Source of the DNA: Pseudomonas triclosanedens | Lineage (GTDB): Bacteria; Pseudomonadota; Gammaproteobacteria; Pseudomonadales; Pseudomonadaceae | Reading direction: 5' to 3' | Assembly (NCBI RefSeq): GCF_026686735.1 | Contig: NZ_CP113432.1 | Span: 3,151,001-3,215,000, forward strand | Length of the DNA: 64,000 nt | Part shown: piece by piece, positions 28,197 to 36,466 of the stretch | How the letters are laid out: each line of letters opens with the position of its first letter | Numbering within the stretch: position 1 is the stretch's first letter | The notes under the pieces: model-generated | The model's database searches: none | What the model was told of the DNA's origin: nothing | Seen by the model: only the letters and a program-made list of their open reading frames with translations | Position numbers and translations under genes: made by a program

Positions 28197-29534
28197 TCAG
28201 TCTTCCTGGATCCTGATGACTTCGTAGCCGGGACGGCGGCCGTCGGCGGTGTCCTTGAAGCGCAACGCCGTGTCTTTCAACGAACCGGCCACGCCGCGAC
28301 CGGGCTTGGCGATGCCGCGGTTCCAGCGCGAGGCGAGCTTGCGCCAGGTGATCGGGGAGACGTCGGTGGCCACCAGTTGCTCGTTGTCCCAACCAGTGCC
28401 GTCGGCGTAGAAGTTCTGCATGGCTTCCCGGGCGTACAGGTCGCAGTCGTTGAAGCCGTGCAGGCATAGCGGCTTGTACACGCGGTCATAGCGGTACTGG
28501 TGCTTCTCGCGCTCTTCGGGGGTGTCACAGACGCGCACGATGACTTCCCAGTATTCGTGGGTGTCGTCGGTGATCGGCACATACCACTCGTACTGGGTCA
28601 TGTGCTCGCCGGGCCAGTTCTCCACCATCAGCACGCCGGGCAGCACCACCGAGGTGCGGTAGTAGCGGCCCTTGGCGCCTTCCACCTTGAGCCCCAGCTC
28701 CTTGTTCTCCAGCACTGGCTGCCACTTGTCGGTGAACAGCCACTGCATCAGGCCCTTGGGCCCCTTCTCGTCCTCCACCACCTCGATGCCGTCGTCGGCA
28801 GTCGGCAGCAGGCCCAGAGGCAGTACCCAGTCCATGGCATGGACGATGGTGCTGTCCTTGTGCACCAGGATGTGCGCGTTGTCGAAGCCGTTCTCACAGG
28901 CGATGCGCCAGTTGCCGAAGCCGGTGCGGTGCATGCCCAGCGCCACGGCATTCTCGTCCAGCACGCCCGGCGAAGCCGGCCACAGCGGATGCGGGAAGCG
29001 CTCGCTTTCCTGTGGGAAGCGGAACGGCAGGTCGTCGGCCAGCGGCGGCACGTCGGCATCGGGGAAGCCGTCTTCACGCACGAAAACAAAGACCATTCCC
29101 GCCGCTTCCTGCACCGGATAGGTAGTCAGCCCGGTGGTGCCGATCAGCTTGTCTTCGGGGTTGGCAACGATGGTCACCAGGTTCCCGCTCTCCAGGTCGT
29201 AGGTGAAGCCGTGGTACCAGCAGGAAATGGTGCTCTTGTTGAAGCACATGGGCTTTTCGGACAATCGCACGCCACGGTGCAGGCACTGGTCCTTGAGCGC
29301 ATGGATCTTGCCGTTGACCCGGCGCAGGACGATGGGCACACCACAGATCTGGATGCCCTTGACCTCGTCCTCGGGCAGTTCGTCGCTGAACAGCGCCGGG
29401 TACCAGTGGTTGATGAAACCCCAGGCGGCGTCCTTGTATGGCTGGTACTGGCTCTGGATCTTGCTGCTGTTGACGCGGGCGTCGCTGATCCCGTGCGACA
29501 CCACACGGCGACGGATGATGGGCTGGTCGGACAT
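28197..29534 (-). CDS. Rieske non-heme iron oxygenase, CarAa-like terminal component 1
   Basis: 445 residues. The Rieske cluster is ligated by CLHRG and CWYHG (C-x-H...C-x2-H, residues about 88-113). The catalytic domain resembles carbazole 1,9a-dioxygenase CarAa and oxoquinoline monooxygenase: NHWYPALFSDELPEDE near the N-terminus, CENGFDNAHILVHKDS with the iron His pair region, and GFNDCDLYAREAMQNFYADG near the end. AAGGGGG precedes the ATG. It has a close paralogue at 31993 and its own XylS-like promoter. It probably hydroxylates an aromatic or N-heteroaromatic ring. No small beta subunit is present, consistent with an alpha3 enzyme. Confidence 0.92.
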   Translation of the reverse strand: MSDQPIIRRRVVSHGISDARVNSSKIQSQYQPYKDAAWGFINHWYPALFSDELPEDEVKGIQICGVPIVLRRVNGKIHALKDQCLHRGVRLSEKPMCFNKSTISCWYHGFTYDLESGNLVTIVANPEDKLIGTTGLTTYPVQEAAGMVFVFVREDGFPDADVPPLADDLPFRFPQESERFPHPLWPASPGVLDENAVALGMHRTGFGNWRIACENGFDNAHILVHKDSTIVHAMDWVLPLGLLPTADDGIEVVEDEKGPKGLMQWLFTDKWQPVLENKELGLKVEGAKGRYYRTSVVLPGVLMVENWPGEHMTQYEWYVPITDDTHEYWEVIVRVCDTPEEREKHQYRYDRVYKPLCLHGFNDCDLYAREAMQNFYADGTGWDNEQLVATDVSPITWRKLASRWNRGIAKPGRGVAGSLKDTALRFKDTADGRRPGYEVIRIQED

Positions 29535-29595
29535 GAAGTCCCCCTTGATGGCGACTGAGAGTCGCGTCGCCGACCGCCGGCGACGCTGTTGGAGC

Positions 29596-29659
29596 CATCC
29601 TAGGGAGGGCACCCGTTCGCTGGCGCTCCCGGGACCGAGGACCTTATCCCGCCAGTGCA
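29596..29659 (-). promoter_or_regulatory. XylS-like promoter B (Rieske oxygenase 1)
   Basis: TGCA-N6-GGATA at 29659-29645 and a TAGGAT -10 at 29601-29596, which is 62 bp before the start codon. A weaker GGAGC half-site lies one 20-bp period downstream. Confidence 0.68.
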
Positions 29660-29681
29660 GGAAGTATTCGACACCCTGGCA

Positions 29682-31079
29682 TCAGAGCCCTGGGGGATGC
29701 TGGCGGTGCCAATCGCTGAGCTTCTGCAGTGCCATGCCAGCGCGGCACAGCACCGCCTCGCCCCCCTTGTTGGCGATGAACTGGCAGCCCAGCGGCAGCC
29801 CACCGTCGGTGAAGCCGCAGGGCAGGCTCAGCGCCGGGTGGCCGCTGACGTTGAAGGGCGCCGTGAACTGGATCAGCCGCCGGTTCAACTCAGGGTCCTG
29901 GGCCAGGGCAGCTAGCTGTTCATGGTTCGGAGCGGCGAATGGCTGCACTGGCGCCAACAGCAGATCGACGCCGGACAGCAGCGCCTCCAGCTCACCGTTG
30001 AAGCGCTGCGCTTCGAGCAGCACGCGTTGATAATCCATGCCACTCAAGGCGCGCCCGCAATCAATCAGACGACTCAGCGCCGGGCCGTACGCGTCGGCGC
30101 GCGAAGGATAGGTGGCGGCATGGGCCACGGCGGTCTGCACACCGCAGTGAGCCTCCCAGTTGGTGCTGACCGCGCGGGTGTCCGGCACCCGCACCCGAAG
30201 CAACTGCCCACCGCCCTCGACCACCAGCGCCATGACCCGCTCCAGCGCCGCCTGGATAGCCGGATCGACGCCATCGCTCAACCAGGCTTCGTCGATGCCT
30301 ACGCGCAGTCCTTGGAAACTGTCCTGGATGCCCGGTATTTCAAGGCAAACGCTGGGCAGCGAGGTGGGGTCGCGCGGGTCGTGCCCGGCGATCGCCGAGA
30401 GCAGGAACAGCACGTCTCGCGCACTGCGCGCCATCGGCCCGACATGGTCGAGGCTGGCGGCCAGTTCGAAGCAGCCGTGGCGGCTTACCCTGCCCCAGGT
30501 CGGCTTCAGTCCGGTAAGGCCATTGGCGGCGCAGGGAAAGCGGATCGAGCCGCCGCTGTCGGTCCCCAGCGCGCCGTAGCAGAGCCCGGCGGCCACGGCT
30601 ACGCCGCTGCCGCTGGACGAGGCGCCGGTCCAGTGCCCGTGATGCCAGGGGTTGTTCGGTGCCGGCAGGTCAGGATGAGGGGTGGCGAAGGCGCCTTCGG
30701 TCATCTGCAGCTTGCCCAGCAACACCGCGCCGGCCTCGCGCAAGCGCGCAACCACCGTGGCGTCCTCGGAGGGCACGAAGCCGGCGTACAGCGGCATACC
30801 GGCGCTGGTCGGCACGCCTTCGGTGTGGAACAGGTCCTTGAGCGCCAGCGGAATACCGTGCAGCGGCCCCCGGCACTCGCCTCGCGCCAGTTCCCGCTCG
30901 GCCTGGCGCGCCTGCGCCAGGGCCCGCTCGGCGGTGACGGTGACGTAGCTGCGCAGGCCGCCGTCGAGCCTTTCGATGCGCTCCAGTTGCATCTGGGTGA
31001 CTTCCACCGGCGATAGCCTGCCACTGCGAATCAGCAACGACAGTTCGAACATCTCCAGGTAATGCAGGGGTTCACTCAT
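29682..31079 (-). CDS. Amidase-signature hydrolase (second of two)
   Basis: 465 residues from MSEPLHYLEM; the ATG overlaps the stop of the upstream alpha/beta-hydrolase by four bases. The Ser-cisSer-Lys triad is visible: Lys in LALKDLFHTEG and Ser residues in TGASSSGSGVAVAAG and GTDSGGSIRFPCAANG. It resembles bacterial GatA-like amidases and is only distantly similar to the amidase at 23480. It is part of the Rieske 2-hydrolase-amidase unit behind promoter C. It likely hydrolyses an amide formed or exposed during degradation. Confidence 0.88.
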   Translation of the reverse strand: MSEPLHYLEMFELSLLIRSGRLSPVEVTQMQLERIERLDGGLRSYVTVTAERALAQARQAERELARGECRGPLHGIPLALKDLFHTEGVPTSAGMPLYAGFVPSEDATVVARLREAGAVLLGKLQMTEGAFATPHPDLPAPNNPWHHGHWTGASSSGSGVAVAAGLCYGALGTDSGGSIRFPCAANGLTGLKPTWGRVSRHGCFELAASLDHVGPMARSARDVLFLLSAIAGHDPRDPTSLPSVCLEIPGIQDSFQGLRVGIDEAWLSDGVDPAIQAALERVMALVVEGGGQLLRVRVPDTRAVSTNWEAHCGVQTAVAHAATYPSRADAYGPALSRLIDCGRALSGMDYQRVLLEAQRFNGELEALLSGVDLLLAPVQPFAAPNHEQLAALAQDPELNRRLIQFTAPFNVSGHPALSLPCGFTDGGLPLGCQFIANKGGEAVLCRAGMALQKLSDWHRQHPPGL

Positions 31080-31936
31080 GAGAGCTCCTCGAGGAAAGCC
31101 AGGGCAGCGGCGTTGAATTCGTCCGGGCATTCGCTCTGCAGGTGGTGAGCGGCGTTGCCCATCACGTACAGGCGCGCATCGGCAAACTGGTTGAGCATCA
31201 GCATGGGTACGTCGATGCCGCCGAACCAATCATGCAGGCCCCAGAAAATCAGGCTCGGCGCACGCACACGGGAGAACAGCGATGTCAGGTCCTCCCACTC
31301 CCCGAATGCACCGGGAGTCTGCAGCAGCTCAACGAACCCCGGCCGGCAGCTATCGGCGTAGCGCAACTGCAGGGCCTGCTCGTCGAGGCGATCGTCGTCG
31401 TGCAGTTCATAGCGGCAGATCAGCGCCCGCATCTTCTCCAGGCTCGGGCCACCGTCGGCCAGGTAGTAGTCGCCGATCAGCCCGGCGGCGTGCTTGCTGA
31501 ACAGCGGCAGCGGCTGCATCACGCCGCGAGCCACCGGCTGCGAGGCAATCACCACCAGACTCGCGACCCGCTCCGGATGCTCGGCTGCGAAGCGGATCGC
31601 CACGCAGCCGCCAAAGGACTGGTTTACCAGGTGTACGCGGTCAATACCCAGGCCGTCGAGGAAGCCCCGCAACTTGTTGGCGTGCCAGGTGAACACCGGG
31701 CCGGCAACCGGCACCCGGTCGGACCCGCCGAACTGCGGCAGGTCGAGGAAGTAACAGTGATAGCGTGCGGAGAAGGCCTCGGCGTTGCGCTGGAAGTTGC
31801 TCCAGGCGCCGCTGCCGGGGCCGCCACCGTGGGTGAAGAGCAGCGCCGGAGCGCCGGGCGGCCCGGCCAGTTCCCGGTAGTGCAGATTGACGCCGTCCAC
31901 CCGCAGATGGCGGCTCGGCGGAAGCTCATGGGTCAT
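31076..31936 (-). CDS. Alpha/beta-hydrolase, MCP hydrolase-like (second)
   Basis: 286 residues from MTHELPPSRH, start preceded by AAGGAT. Oxyanion region FTHGGGPGSGAWSNF, nucleophile Ser in VNQSFGGCV (Asn replaces the usual first Gly of GxSxG), acid in WGLHDWFGG and His in GNAAHHLQSE. It belongs to the C-C-bond/ester hydrolase group. It lies between Rieske 2 and amidase 2. It may act on a second ring-fission product or an ester or amide. Confidence 0.82.
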   Translation of the reverse strand: MTHELPPSRHLRVDGVNLHYRELAGPPGAPALLFTHGGGPGSGAWSNFQRNAEAFSARYHCYFLDLPQFGGSDRVPVAGPVFTWHANKLRGFLDGLGIDRVHLVNQSFGGCVAIRFAAEHPERVASLVVIASQPVARGVMQPLPLFSKHAAGLIGDYYLADGGPSLEKMRALICRYELHDDDRLDEQALQLRYADSCRPGFVELLQTPGAFGEWEDLTSLFSRVRAPSLIFWGLHDWFGGIDVPMLMLNQFADARLYVMGNAAHHLQSECPDEFNAAALAFLEELS

Positions 31937-31992
31937 GTCGAGTATCCTTCGGAGGCGGGAAACGGGACGGCAAACGCCGCCCCGCACAGGGC

Positions 31993-33327
31993 TCAGTCTT
32001 CCTGGATCTTGATCACTTCGTAGCCTGGGCGGCGGCCATCGGCGGTGTCCTTGAAGCGCAGCGAGATGTCCTTGCGCGCCCCAGCCACGCCGCGTCCGGG
32101 CTTGGCGATGCCGCGGTTCCAGCGCGAGGCGACCTTTCGCCAGGTGATCGGCGAGATGTCGGTGGAAACCATCTGCTCCTCGTCCCAGCCTGTGCCGTCG
32201 GCGTAGAAGTTCTGCATGGCCTCGCGGGCATAGATGTCGCAGTCATTGAAGCCGTGCAGCGCCAGCGGTTTGTAGACTCGCTCGTAGCGGTACTTGTGAT
32301 GTTCCAGCTCTTCAGGGGTGTTGCAGACCCTTACGATGACTTCCCAGTATTCGTGGGTGTCGTCGGTGATCGGCACGAACCATTCGAGCTGGGTCATGTG
32401 CTCGCCGGGCCAATTCTCCACGGCCACCAGGCCTGGCAGGGTGATCGACGTGCGATAGGGTCGGCCGTTGATACCCGGCACCTTGAGACCGAGCTCCTTG
32501 TTCTCCAGCACCGGTTTCCATTTATCGGTGCTCAGCCACTGCAGCATGCCCTTGGGCCCGCCCTCCTCCTCCAGCACGGCGATGCAGTCGTCCTGCGGCA
32601 ACAGGCCCAGGGGCAGCACCCATTCCAGGGCGTGAATGATGCTGTTGTCCTGATGCAGCAGCAGGTGTGCGTTGTCGATTCCGTTCTCGCAGGCGATGCG
32701 CCAGTCGGTATAACCGGTACGGTGGATGCCCAGCGCCACGGCGTTGTCATCCAGCAGGCTGGGCACCGCCGGCCACAGTGGGTGCGGGTAGCGCTCGCTG
32801 TTTTCAGGGAAGCGCAGCGGCAGGTCGTGGGCCAGCGGCGGCACGTCGGCGTCGGGGAAGTCGTCCTCGCGGACGAAGACGAAGATCAGCCCGGCCACCT
32901 CGTGGATCGGGTAGGTGGTGATGCCGGTGGTGCCGATCAGCTTGTCGTCGGGGTTGGCGACGATGGTCACCAGGTTCCCGCTCTCCAGGTCGTAGGTGAA
33001 GCCGTGGTACCAGCAGGAAATGGTGCTCTTGTTGAAGCACATGGGCTTTTCGGACAACCGCACGCCACGGTGCAGGCACTGGTCCTTGAGCGCATGGACC
33101 TTGCCGTTGGCCCGGCGCAGGACGATGGGCACGCCGCAGATCTGGATGCCCTTGACCTCGTCCTCGGGCAGTTCGTCGCTGAACAGCGCCGGGTACCAGT
33201 GGTTGATGAAACCCCAGTTGGCGTCACGGTAGGGCTGGTACTGGCTCTTGGTCTTGCTGTTGTTCAGACGTGCATCGCTGACTACGGCGTCGCCGGCGCG
33301 CCGGCGCGCGGTGGGCTGATCGGACAT
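31993..33327 (-). CDS. Rieske non-heme iron oxygenase, CarAa-like terminal component 2
   Basis: 444 residues, collinear and very similar to the oxygenase at 28197 from end to end. It has the same CLHRG/CWYHG Rieske ligands, NHWYPALFSDELPEDE and YAREAMQNFYADG. DNA around the Rieske domain (about 32945-33215 against 29155-29425) is nearly identical, while central substrate-pocket parts differ (CENGIDNAHLLLHQDNS against CENGFDNAHILVHKDS). This suggests recent duplication or gene conversion with divergence of specificity. It heads its own unit from promoter C. Confidence 0.92.
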   Translation of the reverse strand: MSDQPTARRRAGDAVVSDARLNNSKTKSQYQPYRDANWGFINHWYPALFSDELPEDEVKGIQICGVPIVLRRANGKVHALKDQCLHRGVRLSEKPMCFNKSTISCWYHGFTYDLESGNLVTIVANPDDKLIGTTGITTYPIHEVAGLIFVFVREDDFPDADVPPLAHDLPLRFPENSERYPHPLWPAVPSLLDDNAVALGIHRTGYTDWRIACENGIDNAHLLLHQDNSIIHALEWVLPLGLLPQDDCIAVLEEEGGPKGMLQWLSTDKWKPVLENKELGLKVPGINGRPYRTSITLPGLVAVENWPGEHMTQLEWFVPITDDTHEYWEVIVRVCNTPEELEHHKYRYERVYKPLALHGFNDCDIYAREAMQNFYADGTGWDEEQMVSTDISPITWRKVASRWNRGIAKPGRGVAGARKDISLRFKDTADGRRPGYEVIKIQED

Positions 33328-33386
33328 TGGGTATCCCCTCCAGGCTATCGAACCGCACCCCGCCGAATGCGGGGCGGTTGCGTTCG

Positions 33387-33447
33387 ATGCTAGGAAGGAG
33401 CCGGGCGCCGGGCGCTCCCTGGGACGAAGGTTTATCCCGTCAGCGCA
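33387..33447 (-). promoter_or_regulatory. XylS-like promoter C (Rieske oxygenase 2 unit)
   Basis: TGCG-N6-GGATA at 33447-33433 (one mismatch in TGCA) and a TAGCAT -10 at 33392-33387, 60 bp before the start. The spacing is like promoter B. Confidence 0.62.
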
Positions 33448-33488
33448 GGAAAATCGAAGGAGCGGGCGTCCCTACCCGCGCCTTGCGT

Positions 33489-34484
33489 TCAACGCATCAG
33501 GGTTTCCGAGGGACTCTCGCCGAAACGACGTTTGTAGTCCGTGGTGAAGTGGCCCAGGTGGCTGAAGCCCCAACGGAAGGCAATGGCAGTCACGGTGCCG
33601 CTGGACGGCTGCGCCTGGCGCAACTCCTCGTGCACCCGGCGAAGGCGGACCTCCTTGAGGTAGTGCATTGGCGTGGTGTTGCGGTAGCGGCGGAAACCGG
33701 TGAACAGCGAACGGCTGCTGACACCGGCCTGCTCTGCCAGGTCGCCGATGGTGATGGGGGCGTCGGCATGCTCCTCGATATAGCGCTCCACGCGTTTTAC
33801 GAAAGCCGGTGCCACCGAGGGGCTGTCGTCCTCGCACAGCTCGGCGCTGTAGTTGTGTGGCTGGCAGGTGAGCAGCATGCCAACCAGAGTCTGCTCCAGT
33901 TGGGCGCGCAGCAATGGGGGCACCTGTTCATTGACGGACAGGCAGTCGTACATCCAGCCCACCATGTGCATCCAACGCCGGCCGTGAGCGGTGTCCAGGG
34001 GCATCTCCGGACTGAACTCGATCTCCTTGCGCAGGGTACGCCCCAGATGCTGCTGGCATAGATGGCGGATGAGTTCGCGATCGACGCGGATAATCAGTTT
34101 CTCGGTATTCTCGCTGTGGTGGATCAGCGTTCGCATGTGGGCATTCATCACCACGCCCTGCCGAGGAGTGCAGCGCACCCGGTGTGCGCCGCTTTCGACC
34201 AGTTCCTGGCCACGAATGGGCATCTGGATCAGCGCGAACTCTTCCATCACTCCGGCGTCGATCACGGTATCGGCACCATAACCTATGCGGCCGATGCCGA
34301 CGCCGCCGAGCCGGCGGTAATAGATGTGCGCCTTGAAATGCTGATCACGGCTGTAGATACGGTTATCACAGAATATCCGCTTGCCCCACAGGCAAGCCTC
34401 CTCGAGACTCGGGGTCTGGCAAAGCTCGTAGTCGGACAGCACGCTGTCCGCCGGTGTAGCGTTTGAAAAAATCAGGTTTTCCAT
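33489..34484 (-). CDS. AraC/XylS-family activator of the cluster
   Basis: 331 residues: an N-terminal AraC_binding_2-type sensor domain (residues about 20-200; FALIQMPIRGQ, VVMNAHM) and a C-terminal double helix-turn-helix (ITIGDLAEQAGVSSRSLF, then TAIAFRWGFSHLGHFTTDYKRRFGESP). This is the subgroup of XylS, BenR and AntR. AGGAG precedes the ATG. Four TGCA-N6-GGATA promoters lie around it, so it is the natural candidate to bind them. The inducer is unknown. Confidence 0.9.
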   Translation of the reverse strand: MENLIFSNATPADSVLSDYELCQTPSLEEACLWGKRIFCDNRIYSRDQHFKAHIYYRRLGGVGIGRIGYGADTVIDAGVMEEFALIQMPIRGQELVESGAHRVRCTPRQGVVMNAHMRTLIHHSENTEKLIIRVDRELIRHLCQQHLGRTLRKEIEFSPEMPLDTAHGRRWMHMVGWMYDCLSVNEQVPPLLRAQLEQTLVGMLLTCQPHNYSAELCEDDSPSVAPAFVKRVERYIEEHADAPITIGDLAEQAGVSSRSLFTGFRRYRNTTPMHYLKEVRLRRVHEELRQAQPSSGTVTAIAFRWGFSHLGHFTTDYKRRFGESPSETLMR

Positions 34485-34617
34485 GTAGCTCCTCTCCTTT
34501 AGTTATTCTTCATGGAGTAGGCAGTAGGCTCTGACCGTCCGGCGCGCCGGCGGATCATGGTTGTTCTAGGTGCTACGCAAGGCTTTGACTGTTTCCGTTT
34601 CTCCCATTCGGACATCG

Positions 34618-34647
34618 AGGGCCGGCCCGCCCGCGCGGGCCGGCCCT
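34618..34647. terminator. Perfect 13-bp GC-rich hairpin after the cupin gene
   Basis: AGGGCCGGCCCGC, four bases, then its exact complement. It ends the alcohol dehydrogenase-cupin unit on the minus strand, although no T run follows. The remaining 34485-34750 contains no gene. Confidence 0.55.
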
Positions 34648-34750
34648 CTCTGAACCGGGTGTGTCCACCCGGCGCGCTGTAACCCTTGCGGGTCGTCGGT
34701 GGATCGAAGCAACTAGCGTGCCTCCGTCTGCAGTGGCTGACGGATGGGCT

Positions 34751-35290
34751 TCAGGCTCCGTTGCGTACTGCTCCAGTGAGCACGAACAGCAGCCGCGCCG
34801 GTTGCGCGCCACGGTTGCGCCAGGCGTGGCGGGTCCCACCCTGCACCACGATGTCGCCCTGGCGCAGGTGCACTAGCTGGCCGTGATCCAGTTCGAGCCA
34901 GATCTCTCCGTCCAGCACCACACCGTAGTCGATGCTGTCGGTGCTGTGGAAGCCATCAGCCTCGAAGCGCTCGCCCAGGCCGGGCAGCCGCTCGCAAAGC
35001 TCGTTGGCTGCGGCGGCGCCGTCGACCTCGGCGGCCAGAGTGCTGCTCTGCGCCGGGAACGTCACCAGCAGGGCGCAACTGCCACCGGGTTCGGGCAACA
35101 CCGAACCCGGCGCACAATCGCCAATGCGCCCGTCGACGCCGACACTGGCGCCGACGCGGGTGCGCCAGACCAGAGCGGCGGAGAAGCCGGGAGAGTGCTG
35201 GAAGGACTCAGTGCCGGGCAAGGCGCCCTCGCTGACCAGCAGAGCCCGCCCAAGGGCGTCATGCCCGGTGACAACACGTGTGCTCGGCAT
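34751..35290 (-). CDS. Cupin-domain protein
   Basis: 179 residues from MPSTRVVTGHD (GAGG eight bases upstream; an ATG two codons earlier is too close). The C-terminal half is a cupin barrel: DSIDYGVVLDGEIWLELD, VHLRQGDIVVQGGTRHAWRNRG. The conserved metal-type His of motif 1 is largely missing and one His remains in motif 2. It follows the alcohol dehydrogenase with a short gap. It may be a small isomerase, a dioxygenase-like enzyme or a regulator. Function not assigned. Confidence 0.78.
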   Translation of the reverse strand: MPSTRVVTGHDALGRALLVSEGALPGTESFQHSPGFSAALVWRTRVGASVGVDGRIGDCAPGSVLPEPGGSCALLVTFPAQSSTLAAEVDGAAAANELCERLPGLGERFEADGFHSTDSIDYGVVLDGEIWLELDHGQLVHLRQGDIVVQGGTRHAWRNRGAQPARLLFVLTGAVRNGA

Positions 35291-35300
35291 AGGCATATCC

Positions 35301-36407
35301 TCAGCCGTGGACGATGTGGAAGTTGCTGAAGCCATCGCCCTGGGTCTGGATGTCCTCCAGCGCCTCGTTGAGACGTTCCAGCGGGTAGGCGCGCGATTGC
35401 AGCAACGACAGGTCGACCAGTCCGCCGCCGAGCAGGCGCGACAGTTCCTCGCCCTCCTCCACGCTGAACCACAGCGACCCGATGTACTGCAGTTGTGCGC
35501 ACATGAACGGGTGCGGGTCGATGGGAATCGGCCCGGCCACTCCGCCGACCTGCACGATTCGCCCGCCACGGGTGACTGCCTGCATCGAATCCACCGAAAG
35601 CTGGGCCGGGGCCTTGGCGCCGAGGGTGTCGATCATTGCGTCGACGCCGCCGGGCTGGGCCGCGAGTATCTGTTCGCGCAGGTCGCCGGAACCGATGTGG
35701 ATCGGCACCACGCGAGCCGGGTCGACCTGGCGAAGTTTCTCCAGCGCCGCCTCGTCACGCGCCGCCACCAGCACGCGGGTGGCACCGAAGGCCAGGCCAA
35801 GCAGCGCCGCGCCAACCCCGAGGATGCCCGAGGCGCCCAGCACCAGCAGGCTCTGCCCCGGCCCCAGGGCGGCCTTCTTCAGCCCGGCATAAGCGGTGCC
35901 CAGGTAGCCCAGGCGTGCGGCATGGGCGAAGGACAGGCTGTCCGGCAGGCGCACGAGATTGTTCGCCGGCGCCGTCAGGTACTCGCCGTAGCCGGCGTAC
36001 GGATACTGGCGGAACAGCTCGCTGGAGCCGGCGCCGAAGCCGAAATAGCCCATGAAGGTGTAGGCGTCGCAGCGCGCCGCTTCACCCTGGCGGCAGAAGC
36101 GGCACTGCCCGCAGCCCAGCCCGGGATTGACGTAGACCCGGTCGCCGACCGAGAAGCCGCGCACCGCCTCCCCCACCGCGGTGACGGTGCCGGCGGCATC
36201 AAGGCCGAAGATCGCCGGCAGGTGCGGCAATGGCAGGAACGGATACCACTCGGGGAAATGCCGGGTGACGTTGAGCAGGTTGGGGATCACTCCGCACGTG
36301 GCCACCTTGACCAGCACGTCGTGCGGGCCGGGCTGCGGCAATGCCACCTGGTCGAAGCTGAATTTTCCGCCGATTTCATGCAGGCGGGCGGCAGTCATGG
36401 TTGTCAT
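35301..36407 (-). CDS. Zinc-type alcohol dehydrogenase (MDR superfamily)
   Basis: 368 residues. The structural zinc lobe is intact (NPGLGCGQCRFCRQGEAARC). The catalytic region differs from horse ADH (VATCGVIPNLLN near residue 37, so Cys is retained). The Rossmann loop reads VLGASGILGVGAALLG. AGGAG precedes the first ATG. It lies between the DUF1329 gene and the cupin in the promoter D unit. It probably oxidises an alcohol intermediate or side chain; the substrate is not readable. Confidence 0.88.
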   Translation of the reverse strand: MTTMTAARLHEIGGKFSFDQVALPQPGPHDVLVKVATCGVIPNLLNVTRHFPEWYPFLPLPHLPAIFGLDAAGTVTAVGEAVRGFSVGDRVYVNPGLGCGQCRFCRQGEAARCDAYTFMGYFGFGAGSSELFRQYPYAGYGEYLTAPANNLVRLPDSLSFAHAARLGYLGTAYAGLKKAALGPGQSLLVLGASGILGVGAALLGLAFGATRVLVAARDEAALEKLRQVDPARVVPIHIGSGDLREQILAAQPGGVDAMIDTLGAKAPAQLSVDSMQAVTRGGRIVQVGGVAGPIPIDPHPFMCAQLQYIGSLWFSVEEGEELSRLLGGGLVDLSLLQSRAYPLERLNEALEDIQTQGDGFSNFHIVHG

Positions 36408-36466
36408 TTTCTGAACTCCTGGTGCGGACGTCGGGTTGGAACGCCCGATGGTGGAAAGGCTCGCGA

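Noticed and set aside
32254..33393. A 379-residue plus-strand frame opposite Rieske oxygenase 2
   Set aside because: Same shadow appears opposite Rieske 1; the real genes are on the minus strand.
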